Assembly: GCA_008638375.1 (NCBI GenBank)
Contig: VIRR01000546.1
Location: forward strand, 1 to 64,000
Origin: Nyssa sinensis
Taxonomy: Eukaryota > Streptophyta > Magnoliopsida > Cornales > Nyssaceae
Length of the DNA stretch: 64,000 bases
Direction of reading: 5' to 3'
The position numbers and the translations under genes are program-made. This document shows positions 13,111 to 24,744 of this stretch, piece after piece. The first letter of the stretch is position 1, and every line of letters starts with the position of its first letter. The notes beneath the pieces were generated by a model. That model did not search any database. It was not told the DNA's origin and was given only the letters and a program-made list of their open reading frames with translations.

Positions 13111-13949
13111 AATCAGTTCGGATTAGTGATTTGTAACTTATGATACTTTTTGTCGTTCTTACTATTTATGCATGGAAAAAAATAATATATTTACTTTCAT
13201 ATATATTTAATAAGTGTTCTAATTTATATCATTTGATCTTTATTTCAGATTGATCGGAATTATTACCCCGTCGTCTTTCTGTTTTGCATCGAGACTTATT
13301 ATTTTTATTTTTTTCTTTTTATGGACATCTGTAATTACATTTTCTGAGACAATTTTTTTATTTTTGTATTTATTGTTAAATTGTACTTTTATAAATGTAA
13401 GTAATTAGTATAATATATATATGAATCTATTTTTCTTTTAATATATTGATTTCAGAATGTTTGAATTTTATTATATATCATGATGATTGATACAGGTTTA
13501 AACAAGAATAAAACAAATAATTCAGGTATAAAAAAGGGCAAAAAAAAAACACAACTTTTAGCAACGCACACACAGTCGTCGCTAAAATAAAAGCAACACA
13601 ACTTTTAGAGACGCACACGTAGGCATCGCTAAAAGAAAAGCAACCATTTATAGCGACGCTTTACATTCGTCGCTAAATCATGCCAATAAACTATTAGCGA
13701 TGCCTATTGCGTCCATGGCCAATATTAGCGACGCTCATTTCTGATTATTAGTGACGCTCCAAGGGCGTCGCTAATAGGTATTTTTAATGACGCATACATG
13801 GGTGGGCATTGCTAATAGTATTTGCGACACATCTTCTAGCGACGCACGTGGCAACGCTCATCTGTGCGTCGCAAAAGCTCATTAGCGATGCTCTTTTTTA
13901 CTATTAGCGACGCTTGAGTACGTCACTGATAGTTCTTTTTCCTGTAGTG
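13111..13949 (+). repeat. CACTA 3' terminal region with subterminal repeats
   Basis: The first part (13111-13545) is an AT-rich spacer closely matching 545-1020 in element 1. From 13550 there are many copies of TTAGCGACGC / GCGTCGCTAA in both orientations, the typical subterminal architecture where CACTA transposases bind. The element ends in CCTGTAGTG at 13941-13949, followed by TAG as the likely 3-bp target duplication. Confidence 0.85.
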
Positions 13950-14066
13950 TAGTAGAAAGTTGAAGATGACAACTTTACTAAGACTCTCTCTCTCTAACTT
14001 TTATGTATGTGTATATGTATAGCAACTTTATTAGGAGGTTAAATACTCTAATATCAATATTGTATG

Positions 14067-14100
<34 letters not shown>

Positions 14101-15326
14101 TTAATAATTTAGCGGGTCAGGTCTTTAACAGGTATTATCCAACGAATCTATACTAGGCTCATTTAATTAGTTTTAACGGGTCTGGATCAGGTCTTTTTAA
14201 CAGATCCGGGTCTTATGTAAATGAGTCTAAGTTCGGGTTGGACCGGGCCAGATCGGACCCAATCCGTTTACAGGCCTAAGCACAATGACACATAACATAC
14301 CAGACTTAATCAAGAATTTCTCAAGAAAATTTACCCTTCTTCATTTTCTCTATATTTAACTCGTCAACTTGCTGCTGCTAGACTAAAGCATGTTCATAAT
14401 CATGAGTTGAAAATCTAAAGCTGTTTTCCTTAATTTCTTGAATAATATTTATAATTTTAATTATTACAAACTATTTTTTACATTAAACTACTAATTGTGA
14501 TAGAAGGATAAAATTAAAATATAACTAAAATTTAAAAGATGAAATTGACAAAATTAAAAAAATAAAACTAAAATAAAATTTGGGATAAAATTGAAAGATG
14601 AAAAATATAATTTACTCTTTTAAATTTTAAGAATTCTATTGGAACCATCATGAATGGTAAAATTACAGTAGAGGCAACGTGCAATAACTTCTGAATGGGT
14701 GGACTTATGCCATGAATGGTTTTATTTCTCTCCTTTAATACCATAAAAACATTTAATTCTTCTACAAAGTCAAATTCACTTCTCAGCATTTGAAAAGCTT
14801 CTGAAAACTGATAATTTTTTCTACCAAAAAGAAGAAAAAAAAAAGCTTGTAAAAGTGAAATGAGCTCATTTTTAATTCTATTCGATAAAATGCAAGAAAA
14901 AATCTGATATTCTGAATAAAATTAAGCTTCTATCTGCGTTTGAACAAGGACTCTGAATGAGTAAATTCTTAGTCTACTCTTTTGGAGAAATGTTGACTTT
15001 TTTGTATTTAAAATTTTTTTGATTAAAGCAATTAGCATGTGAAGTCATTGTTTTATGATCATGTCAACTTTTTAATACTAAAAAATATTGGGTAATAATC
15101 AGTCAATAATTCCAATGATAACATCGTTCACATCTCCTAAAAAAATATCTGTTACATACATATAATTATTAATCTCACTGTTTGAAGTAGAGTATTATGA
15201 AATATCCAAAATTAACTTGTTTAATAAAATACAAGTTTGAAGCATTCAAAAGAAAGTTAGCACAAGAATTAAAGTACAACTGGGCAAGCCAAAATACAAC
15301 AATGTGTATATCTATTGCATATATAA
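13950..15326. other. Intergenic DNA with a TG microsatellite
   Basis: No gene is supported. A (TG)n microsatellite of about 26 bp lies at 14070-14097. It is followed by a segment rich in CGGGTC/GGGTCGG-type words (14110-14275) that looks like the end of an unidentified DNA transposon. From 14400 to 15326 the DNA is AT-rich. The 73-codon minus-strand frame at 14568-14789 has no recognisable domain and is not called. Confidence 0.5.
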
Positions 15327-16277
15327 TTATGGTATATCTTCAGCAAGTTTAGTGGGTATTTGACTGTATTCCACACCATTTTGCATCTCAAGCTCTTCAC
15401 CATGGCTCTTCTTGCACTGGAAGTATAACACTGTGTAGGCAATGAACTGGAACATGCTTAACAGGACAATACAATTCACTGAAAACAACCCAGTAACTAC
15501 TTGAACTGCTAGAGATTGTCTCACTTTAATCATCCTGACCCCCGGAAACACAATGAAGATCAATAGAATGGAAAGAAAATTTAGAGCAAACCCATTGAGC
15601 CTATGGCCCTTAATAAGCACTCCAGCTTTTCCTAGTGCTTCAATTCCATAGCAATTCTCTTCAGTCACAGAAATCACTAAAGCTAAAATCCAAACAACGG
15701 ATAAATAGAGATACAAAAGTGTGGCGAGGATGATGAAGATAATGAAGATGTATTTTACAGCGAAAGGATGATCAGCAGCAATCACTAACAGTGGAATTAG
15801 TGTAGCTAAAACAAAGAAAGTGTAGCCTAGGCCTAAAAGAGCTGTGTAAAAGGAGGTGATGAATAGCCTTTTCCATGATCTTGCTATCCCAGAAAGCAAA
15901 TCATTGAGGGATATGTTCTTGCCAAGCAAAGAATTAGCTGATAGAAAAATTGTTGCTGTGTTGCAGAACAGTGAGAAAGTGTAGGAAGAAAGATAGAAAG
16001 CTGATTCAACAGCTATGAGAATTTGGATATCTTCTTTGATGCCAAGTAAGAGTTTGATGAAATCAGGGCTGCTGGGGCTTGTAGAGGGTAGAGGTGTTTC
16101 TTTGAAGAACAAATCGCTGAGCAATGGTTTCATGAAGAAGAAGTTGGACAAAAAGAAAAGGGAGTTGAGCAGAAGAGAGAGTGAAGCTATGGAGGGCATG
16201 AGCTTCCCATTTCTGAAAAAGATTTTGAAGGAATTCCTTAGAATTTCCATTAAACCCATTAGCTGGTAGGTTTCCAT
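15327..16277 (-). CDS. Plant-specific multi-pass membrane protein, unknown function
   Basis: A complete 316-residue single-exon reading frame starts at ATG 16277 and ends at a stop at 15327. It is very hydrophobic, with about six likely membrane segments near residues 27-52, 85-112, 136-165, 172-203, 226-248 and 262-288. The tail is short and polar (KKSHGEELEMQNGVEYSQIP). The N-terminus (METYQLMGLMEILRNSFKIF) and the overall pattern resemble a land-plant family of uncharacterised membrane proteins, which I recall as PANTHER PTHR33133; this was not checked. No catalytic motif is visible. The first ATG is chosen because a TATA-like box lies about 55-60 bp upstream on the minus strand. It stands alone between transposon-rich segments and has no internal stops, unlike nearly everything else in the window. 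Confidence 0.85.
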   Translation of the reverse strand: METYQLMGLMEILRNSFKIFFRNGKLMPSIASLSLLLNSLFFLSNFFFMKPLLSDLFFKETPLPSTSPSSPDFIKLLLGIKEDIQILIAVESAFYLSSYTFSLFCNTATIFLSANSLLGKNISLNDLLSGIARSWKRLFITSFYTALLGLGYTFFVLATLIPLLVIAADHPFAVKYIFIIFIILATLLYLYLSVVWILALVISVTEENCYGIEALGKAGVLIKGHRLNGFALNFLSILLIFIVFPGVRMIKVRQSLAVQVVTGLFSVNCIVLLSMFQFIAYTVLYFQCKKSHGEELEMQNGVEYSQIPTKLAEDIP

Positions 16278-16328
16278 AGCACTGCCAATATTGATGAGAT
16301 GGTCTGATCTGTTTTGTGAGAAATGCTT

Positions 16329-16342
16329 GCTTTATATATTGG
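16329..16342 (-). promoter_or_regulatory. TATA-like box of the membrane protein gene
   Basis: On the minus strand the sequence reads CCAATATATAAAGC, about 55-65 bp upstream of the start codon at 16277. This spacing fits a short 5' leader in a plant promoter. It also contains CCAAT. It is inferred from position and sequence only. Confidence 0.45.
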
Positions 16343-16379
16343 TTGTAGCACTGCAATTTTGAATCAGTCCATTCTTGGA

Positions 16380-17036
16380 GATTGACTTTTATTTGCTATC
16401 TTGTGATTCTTGCAGTTGGTCAACACACATCCATTATGAGAAAACATCACGTGCGTGAGACAACGCATCATTAAATAAATGTGGTGCCACTGTCTAAATT
16501 ATAACTAGACACGCAAACTATTTTTAAAATTTGTCAGGCACTTCAGCAGAATGATATATTTCTGTATCCCAAATTTTAAAATTAGGATCCTCTCAATTAC
16601 TGTTTTTTTATTTCACTCAATAATAATAATAATGTGTCATGCAACTGAAATATCTTAAGAGAAATTAAAAAAATGAGAAATGAAGAAGAACCTTGTCTCA
16701 TATTTTACATCCCAAATTATGTGACATTTTAATATTAGTACTTCATTAAGTTTTGAAATTAATATATCATAATGTCACTTCACTGTCATTAAGGGCGGAG
16801 GTACACTTAGGTTGAGATGAGCTATAAGCTTTCAAAATTTGAAATTATTTTTTATACAGATAAAATATTGATCATTTTCAAATTAACTCAGCCGAATCTC
16901 TCTCTACCATTATACATATATATATATATATAATTCTATACTTTTGTTTTATAAACAATTAAACTACAACAAATATAAAATTGATAACGAGTATAAATAT
17001 GATCATTAAAATTGAATCAACATAAGAGCCAAATTA
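16380..17036. other. AT-rich intergenic DNA
   Basis: This is the upstream region of the membrane protein gene. It contains a short (AAT)n run (16621-16632) and a TA run (16914-16931). No coding segment or recognisable transposon was seen. Confidence 0.5.
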
Positions 17037-17041
17037 TAAAA

Positions 17042-17595
17042 TGATATAGCCACAAAGTAATAAACTAATCTCCATGTGACACGTGTGATTACAGAATAGT
17101 TAAAGCTCGGCTATCCAGAGCAGACTCAAGCCATTCAGAGTAGGCTCAGATACTTATCCTTCAGAACTCACAGGTCTAAGAACAAGACCTTCAGAGCATT
17201 CCTTAGGGTTCAGAGCTCATCACCGCTTTAAATCGTCCTACCGAGTAAAGGATAAGGAAATAATTTTCAATAAGGAAACTGCCACTTACGGATATCTCTC
17301 AAGCACAGTATCCAACATGGTAACTACTATTCTCCGATGATCAAATCCCTGTATTCATGGCTCCAAATCCTAATCAACTTAGGAAAGCCACAACCTATAA
17401 ATTAAACCCTAAGGTACACTTTACATTCATGCTCATTCTTTGGTTTACATTATAGTCTTTCAATTCAGTTTATTTGACTTAAGCATTGGAGCGGCTACCG
17501 TCGGAGCCAATCCGGTGGCCCTCTGATCCTTTTCTTTGAGTGTTTCTCAGGTGACGGAAGTTCGGAACCTTTACCGACCAAAAAGTTCAGCATCA
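17042..17595 (+). mobile_element. Tat-like solo LTR with TSD TAAAA
   Basis: A 554-bp LTR begins TGATATAGCC and ends CAGCATCA. It is flanked by perfect TAAAA duplications (17037-17041 and 17596-17600). Its reverse complement resembles the LTR beginning at 52193 (shared words such as GATCAGAGGGCCA and GGTAGCC near the start) and, more distantly, the Tat LTRs at 19962 and 29212. There is no internal region, so it is a solo LTR. The region TATAAATTAAACCCTAAGG near 17395 looks like the LTR promoter. Confidence 0.82.
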
Positions 17596-18009
17596 TAAAA
17601 TATAAAGTTGACATAAAGAAAACGTTATCTATAAATTTTGAGAGGCACTTAATGTTCTGGTTTAAAGTCTTGAATTCGAGTTTTTTCTGTATTGATCATA
17701 AGCAGTTAGAATTTAAAGTGTAAGTCTATCTGTCATGGAAAGAGAGATATAGTCTGATGCGCGTAAGCTGGTCATAATACTTTTTTACCGATTTATTAAA
17801 AAAAAAGAAAAACTTGTAAGACACATTTTCAATAGATAATAATGAACCAATTCATATTGAATTGCTCAATAACACAAAAAAAAAACATCACAAATATAAT
17901 GTGGAGAGAAACTCCATAATCTAATAAACTTTCCAAAAAAAAGAAAGTTCTTAAGTTATTTAACAAAATAGAATTTTTCGAAAGAGTATGAATATGATAG
18001 CTACGTAAG

Positions 18010-18054
<45 letters not shown>

Positions 18055-19956
18055 GAGGAGGGGGGGGGGGGGAAGGGAGACATCAAAAAAGAGAAGTAAA
18101 AGCATTGTTGTAGTAACTTTCAAACATATATACATACATAAGAGAGAAAAAAATCTCAACAAATGACGGTAATTAATTAAGTGGACTAAAGAATATGTTT
18201 AATAATTTCAACTGAGTTGAATGGATCAAAATAAAAATATATTTTTTAATTTTAATTTTATTAAAATATTTTCTTTTTCATATAGCATGCATAGGTATAA
18301 ACCGTTTTATTCACTCCAAAACATTTTTATAGTCTTTGATTATGCACGAAATGACTTCTCGATAACTTTTGAAATATACTACAAAACTCTCCTAGTCAAA
18401 CTATCCCATAACGTTATTTGCAGGTAAGGTTGGTCAAATGATTTAGGATAAAAAATTTGAGAATCATAGATTTTTTTTTTAACTTTCAGTAATCATTAAC
18501 TGTTTTTTTATATATAAATGATTTTCAATAAAAATAAAATTTTATATAAATTTTTTTAATATATTTTAGTTTTTCATAAAAAAATATATAGAATACTAAA
18601 ATTGTGGCACAAAAAATTTCTAATGTCCAATTTCAAATAAAGAAATTGTGTTTATATTAGTATAATTTTTTCTCTTTTATAATATTTTTGACTTCATTTA
18701 TGTAGAATTAATTAATATAATTACAAGACATGTCATAAATAAGATATATAAATACATATATAATTATTTTATCTCTCTAATAATTAATATTATAAAATTA
18801 TTTTTGAAAAAAAATATTAATTATTAAGTAATAGAATTATTAATTATTAATTTATTAAATATTAATTTTAAGAGAGTCAATTGTAGATATATTTTTAGTA
18901 CATTTCACAGTAAGGATGAGAATTGAGTGGATTCCCCAATTTCATCCGGTGAAAGATTAAATTATCCCACAATGCGTGATGAAATGAGATTGGTTCCATT
19001 GAAATATTCATTTAAATTTTAAATTTATTTATTTATTTTATTAAATTAAATATAATTAATATATTTCAAATATCACATTATATATGATAAAATAAGAAAT
19101 ATGAATGCTAATAAAAAAATTAAAATAATATTATTACTTTTACAAATTTATAATTATATTAGATTTATCTAAACTTGTAATGTGAGACAAAAAAATATCA
19201 TTATAAATATTAATTATGTTACATAAAAGCTCATTTATATTTTATTTTTGTATAGTTCAAAATGGATCGCGTAGGATGCTTTAAAACTTTGGCAACTTGT
19301 TCGACATACTTAACTCTGTATGTGTCAAAGTTGGGATACAGACACAGACACTTGGGAGGGTGAACTTCCTGCTACATTGATGCCAGCTTGATACATATTT
19401 ATCCGATGAAGGCATCTGGGGTGTTTGTCATATGCATGAAAAGGACTTTACATATATATGTATATATATAAATATAATAGAATGTTAGGATTATGGCAAT
19501 GACAAGATTTTTATTTTAGTTAGATTGGGAATATTTTACTTAGTCATTATTGTGATGGGTCGTAATCTTTACGCCTATGCTCAGATAGTCAAAAAAAAAA
19601 AAAAAACTGCTTGTGGTTTCTTTCAAATACATTATTATGTAATATTTTCCCATTAAATTTTGTTAGTTCAAGAACCATGTTGTGTTACCAATAATGACTA
19701 ATCCAGTTGGCTACTCATGCTCTTTTCCAAAAGGAGGTCATGTGTTTAAGTTTTACTTCTTCGTTGGGAGAGATGTGAGGTTTATTTTCAAACAGTCATA
19801 AACTAATTGCGTTGAAAGACTCTTAGTTTGGATTGATTATGTTAATTAGTTCTTGGTTATAATATATTAAGTGTTTTGTTCAAATATATTAAGATTGTTT
19901 TGTTCAAATATATTAAGAGTAATAAGTTGATTAGTTGTAATTTATATATTGTAATA
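17596..19956. other. AT-rich intergenic DNA with GA/G microsatellite
   Basis: No gene is supported. A (GA)n run of about 37 bp (18015-18051) continues into GGA repeats and a 12-base G run (18060-18072). The stretch 18480-19260 is extremely AT-rich. A 15-base A run at 19593-19607 could mark the tail of an old retroposed sequence. Two direct copies of TTTTGTTCAAATATATTAAG occur near 19870-19916. Confidence 0.5.
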
Positions 19957-19961
19957 CCATG

Positions 19962-20419
19962 TGATGTTGCTCTTTTTTGGTCTGAAGGTTCCCTCTCCCG
20001 AACTACTTGTTAAGAACAGATCAGAGAGTCACCTAGAAGGCTCTGGTGGTAGCCTCTTCGATGATAAAGTCAGTAGAGAAATAAAAATAGTAATTCAAGA
20101 GACGAATGGAACATGAATTGAAAGCGTACCTTATAGTCCTTATTTATGAGGTGTAAATTTTTCAAGTTGAGTAGGACTAGGAGCCATGAAAGTAAGGATT
20201 CGAAGATATCCGTAGATAGTAATTACCATATTGGATTCTATTTCTTATTCTGATGTCGGTAGTCTATGGAAGGCGGTGACAAGTTCGGAACCCCTGACCT
20301 CTGAACCCTCTGTGTCTGGTTGACTTGGATAAAATAACCCTCTCATGATCTGTACCGTAAAGAGCTCATTATAGACACGCGTCATGTCCTAGATACGGTA
20401 GTTAAATTATGGTATATTA
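19962..20419 (-). repeat. 3' LTR of the Tat element
   Basis: This 458-bp LTR reads TGATGTTGCTC at its left end and ends TGGTATATTA on the right, where the other LTR has TGATATATCA. It is clearly homologous to 29212-29619 plus 41680-41730. The shared internal landmark is GGTGGTAGCC followed by GATGATAAAGTCAGTAGAGA. Confidence 0.9.
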
Positions 20420-20420
20420 G

Positions 20421-20440
20421 CTACTCCCCCCCTTGAGCTT
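20421..20440 (-). other. Polypurine tract of the Tat element
   Basis: On the minus strand this is AAGCTCAAGGGGGGGAGTAG, directly adjacent to the 3' LTR. It is the expected second-strand priming site and fixes the element orientation. Confidence 0.75.
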
Positions 20441-20864
20441 CTCTTCTATGGCATACTCAGAGTTGAGGTTAGGAAAACGTTATGCGTATGTCCGTCATAA
20501 ATGCGTCATTCCACATTCCGAGGAAACATTCATTGATGTGAAATTTATTGCGTCAGCTACCAATTAGGGATATAAGGCCATCATTGCCCTAACCGTCATT
20601 GCGGTTTAGAAGCGACGCCCCCTCCTAACGTGGGCTGGAATTTTTATAAAAAGACGGGCAACACATCGCTGCTCCCCCTTTCAACACTTCGATACTTCGA
20701 GCATTTCAGCAGCAAGATAGATTTCTAAGTGAGACGGTCTCCGATGTGCCAAAAAGATTCCTCCGACCAAGACCTCAGTTAGGTCAGGTTTGATTCACAA
20801 ATATCTCTCAAATTTCTCATCTTTCTTTTTCTTTCTTCTTTTCATCGCATCTTCTTCTTAGACA

Positions 20865-22800
20865 ATGTCCGTCTCCAATGCCCAAGTCAAGTACTGGTTA
20901 CAAAAATGTAGACCCACAAGGAGTAGATAACCAAATAAAAGTAAATCTAGTAGTTGGAAGTCCATCGAAGACTTTAGAAAATAGACTTGCTTGGAATTCG
21001 GCCTCAAGTTCTGAGGTTAAAATAGTATAGGCCTTTTTAAAGCCTAGGAATAGAGACACAGAAACCTCTGGTAAAACCCACAAAAGGGAAAAGGGTGAAA
21101 GCGCCATTACTTAAAGCATGATAAATGCTCTGAAGGTTGCTTTGCAACTTCCCTAACGTGTCTTGTAGGATACCCAAGGCCATAAACCACCCTTCAGATG
21201 TCCAGCACTGGTGAGATATGTGCTTACCTTGAATGGTTTGAGATTGGGGTACAGTTTCCTTTCCACCATATTATTAAGGAGTTCTTTGGGTGGTTTAATA
21301 TATGCCTGACTGATCTGAACATTAATAGTTGGAGACAGTTGTTGGGTTTCATAATTTTAGGGCATTTGAATAACGTTTAAGTAAACATCCCCTTGATTAG
21401 GAGTAACATGGACATGAAATACTTGAGGTCAGAAGGCATGTTCTAGATGTCTTTTGATAAAGGGTTCAAGCCCCTCTCCTCTGTACCTACTTCCAACAAG
21501 ACCTAGAAAAAGTGGTACTTTTATGTAAAAGGAGACTGGGAAGTTTGAGGACTTCGAGAATTGGGCCACAACCTTCCCACGAAGAACTGGTATTAAGGGT
21601 GAGCCCCCTTTTTTCTTTTATAACTTGCATTTTTTATTTTTCTATGTTTGGGCCTAACTTACCTCTACTCTGTATATTTATATAAACAATAAGGCTTGGA
21701 AGATGTCGATCTTTTACCTAGGACCTTCAAAAGAAGTACAAACAGCTCCTCAAGACCAACAACTGTTTCTACGAGGTTATACTCACACCGAAAAACCTAA
21801 TGGATGCGGGACTGGTGAAGGATCGAAATGAAGGTTTGAGGAAATCACTACTCTCTATATGGGTACCAGGGAAGAAGAAGAAGGTCGGGGAGACTTCATC
21901 CCCCGCCGAGCCCTATCCTCTAGAAAAGAGGAGGAGACTAATTTCTTACTCCCTTGAGCGGACAGTCTTTGAAGAGCTAAGCTGCTCACCAGCTCAGAAG
22001 GCCCTTCCCCTTCCAGGTACCGAAGTAGAAGAGGAGGAAGGCGAAGGCGCGTGCTACCTCTTCAGTGCTTGAGGACTCCAACCCAAGCGCCATGAAGAAG
22101 GCCTACAAAGATTCCTAGGCAACAGACCCCGAAAAATTCATTGGGTTGAAACCTTAGAAGTAGCCAAAGACTTGATGGTTATCCACATGAGAGTGAGTTC
22201 TCTTTTTCTTATTTTTTTTGTTATCTTTCTATATTTTGCAGTACCTCCAATGCTGACTTGACTATTTTGGTTTTAGGTTGTTCATGGTTTGGCAACCATC
22301 ATGGACTGCCCTGAGGATATCGAGCAGATTGACACCTTCCAATCAAAGATGGATGAAACCAGGTTTCAGTTTGGGACTGCCCAATCGGCAGTGGTTGCTG
22401 CCAAGAAGAAGTTGAAAGAAGCTGCAAACTCTTACTTCATTCTGGAGTTCTAAGGGAGACACTAGATGCCGAACTAGAAGGTCTCAAGAAGAAGTTTACG
22501 AACTTCGAGGTTGCTGCTGCCAAGAAATTTCAGGACAGCGTTGAAGCTGCCAGAGTTTAGATTGAGATTGATTTGAAGGCTGAAGTCCAAGAGCTAGCGG
22601 AACGAGCTTATCGAGCATAAATATTGAACTTTTAGAAAGAAACTCCGGAAGACGTATCCAAACTTGGACCTGACTAGGGTGAATGACATCCTGGTCTCTC
22701 ATATTGAGGTAGATTACTATAGATGCCGATGACAAAGAAGAGATGGCTCCCGAACTCCCTCAAGTTGTGCTTCCGGAGACTACTGAGCTTGCATCAGAGT
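20865..22800 (+). pseudogene. Antisense extra gene of the Tat element (putative gypsy-type protein), decayed
   Basis: This gene lies between the 3' LTR and the integrase but runs opposite to gag-pol. A possible start is ATG 20865 (MSVSNAQVKYW). The clearest segment is 21198-21380, with EIGVQFPFHHIIKEFFGWFN and then NINSWRQLLGFIIL. It resembles the domain catalogued as 'putative gypsy type transposon' (Transposase_28-like) in plant proteins. Two introns are suggested: GTGAGCC 21600 to about 21690, and GTGAGTTC 22194 to TTTTAG 22276. The last part (22277-22620) is rich in K, E, A and L and reads as a coiled coil. It contains stops and frameshifts, for example before 20950 and after 21380. Tat-lineage elements are known to carry such additional antisense frames; their function is unknown. 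Confidence 0.62.
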
Positions 22801-22919
22801 AGATTTATAGGGTTTTTGTACTTTTTTTCTTTTTGCTTTTTTGACTTTGTAATTTTTCCATTTTTGGGCTTTTAATATATGAAATTTTGGTCATTCCAAA
22901 ACTCGTGTCCAATATAATT

Positions 22920-23440
22920 TATTTTTTGGTTTCAAATGACACCTCCTAAATGTTTAGACCAATAGTAGAAATATAAGTTTTAAGAACTCCAAAATACTTA
23001 TAAGGCTTCTCAAAGATCTGAATAATAGAAATATACAAACCTATTACACTTGTAAATAATACATTGTTTTTTTAGGGGGTCTGGTGACAATATCGTAATG
23101 ATTGGTATACAAACCAGTAACATTTGAATACTACAAAGTCTTTAGGAGGCTGTATATTAATAAAATGGACCAAACATGTAACACTTGTAATGAGTACAAG
23201 GCTTTTAGGAGTTTTCACATTGGCAGCAAAAAAAAGACTTGTAACACTTGTAATGAGTACAAGGTTTTAAGGGGTCTGTACATTGATAAAATGGACCAGA
23301 CCTGTAACATTTGTAATAAGTACGATGTTTTTAGGGGTTTATACACTAGTAAAATGGACCAAACTTGTAACATTTGTAGTGAGTACAAGATTTTTAAGGG
23401 TTTGTATATTGGTGGTAAGCACTTCAAATGAATAAAAATA
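22920..23440 (+). repeat. 60-bp minisatellite in the Tat element, encoding CxxC repeats on +
   Basis: At least four clear units of about 60 bp lie at 23155-23430, with decayed copies back to about 22920. Shared words are AAAATGGACCA, TGTAACA(C/T)TTGTAA and AGTACAAG. Because the period is a multiple of three, the plus strand stays open for 109 codons (23102-23431) and encodes a 20-residue repeat of the type MDQTCNICNKYDVFRGLY, each with C-x2-C. The array sits between the integrase end and the antisense gene. Tandem arrays in this position are common in Tat/Ogre elements. I do not call it a gene. Confidence 0.8.
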
Positions 23441-23482
23441 AAGATTTTTTTACTGATAATAATTGCGTAAGTGCTCAATGTT

Positions 23483-24640
23483 TCAAGGCTTGGGTACAGA
23501 CTTCCTAGTTAAATCTTCTAACCAATAAGTTGTAAGTCTAACAATCTTGATTACTTTGTAGGGCCTTTCCCAGTTAGGAGAGAGATTTCCCATGGTAGGA
23601 TCTTTAGTGTTTGGGAATACTCTCCTCAGGGCAAGATCTCTGAGTTGAAAGTTAACGGGTTTTAACCTTCTGTTGAAGTATTTGGCCATTCTTTGCTGGT
23701 AGGCTTCAATTGTGATCCGACTTTGCTTGCGTCTTTCTTCTAAAAGATCTAGATTTTATGCGAGTTTTTGGTGTTTGGTCTCTTGGTAAAAAAAGGTATG
23801 TTTTAAGGGTTCGGCATACCAATCTCAATAAAAATGATTGCCTCGGTGCCATAAGCAAGTGAAAATAGTGTTTCCGTAGTTGGGGTTCTCTTGGTAGTTC
23901 GGTAGGCCCAAGAGAACCCTAGGGAGCTCTTCGACCCATCTTCCCTTGGCTTCTTTTAACTTCTTTTTTATATCCTAGAAGATAATACGGTTGGTGACCT
24001 CAGCTTGCCTATTAGTCTAAGGATGTCCTGGAGAGGAGAAGTGGTGACTAATATGTAGATCTTCACAAAACTTTTCGAACACCTTTCCCTGTGAACTGTA
24101 TTCCATTATCTGAGATAATGACTCTGGGTATGCGGAATCTAAATACAACGTTCTTTTAAATAAAGTTATTGACCTCTATCTCAGTGATGTGGGTCAGTGG
24201 TTCAACTTCTACCCATTTGGAGAAGTAGTCAATGGCGACTAGTAGGAATTTTTTATTTTTAGGGGTTTTGATAATAGACCTACGATATCCATTCCCCACT
24301 GGAAAAAAGGCCAAGGACTGGCAATGAGGATGAGCTCATGCTGAGGTTGATATTGGTAAAAGGCAAAACGCTAACATTTGTTACACTTCCGAACATATTC
24401 TTTAGCTTGTTTTAGCATACTGGCCTAATAGTAGCCCTGAGTCAGTGCTCGGTGAGCTATGGTTCTTCTGTCGTTATGGTTGCCACATATCCCCTCATGT
24501 ATTTTAGCTAGAACATAGTGGGCCTTTTCTAGAGCCAAGCACAGTAGAATAGGTTGTGTGTAAGACCTTCAATAAAGTTTTTCTTTAAGGATTAAATACC
24601 GAGCTACCTTGATTCAAATCTTTCTGCCCTGGTTTTATCC
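23483..24640 (-). pseudogene. Tat integrase, decayed
   Basis: Minus-strand remnants in order: the zinc-binding region (about 24520-24390; IHEGICGNHN and later CNKC, the HHCC pattern); the catalytic core starting WGMDIVG (about 24300), which supplies the first Asp; then YRTTKRTPTTETLFSLAYGT (about 23900-23840); and the C-terminal part at 23689-23483 (NWERPYKVIKI, then YWLEDL). Many stops and frameshifts interrupt the core, for example near 24260, so it cannot make an active enzyme. The integrase would have inserted the cDNA copy into the genome. Confidence 0.8.
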
Positions 24641-24744
24641 TCTAAAAAGGATCCTTCTATTAGGAATTTGATAATGGGAGTCATCCAATTCGGAGATTGT
24701 TCTAAAAACTAGAAAGCTTGCGATGCTTCAATGCTAGGTTTTAA

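Larger units (their letters stand above)
5450..13949 (+). mobile_element. CACTA (En/Spm) element 2, transposase-bearing, no visible 5' end
   Basis: This CACTA element has, in order, a TNP2-type transposase gene (5952-9649), a TNP1-like second gene (9935-10450), a 160-bp tandem array (10560-13110), an AT-rich segment shared with element 1, and a subterminal zone of GCGACGC/GCGTCGC repeats (13550-13930). It ends at TTTTTCCTGTAGTG (13936-13949). The left border given here is an estimate; no 5' terminal inverted repeat is visible. Both genes contain stops and frameshifts, so the copy is not autonomous. The two-gene layout with the second gene downstream on the same strand is typical of plant En/Spm elements. 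Confidence 0.8.
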
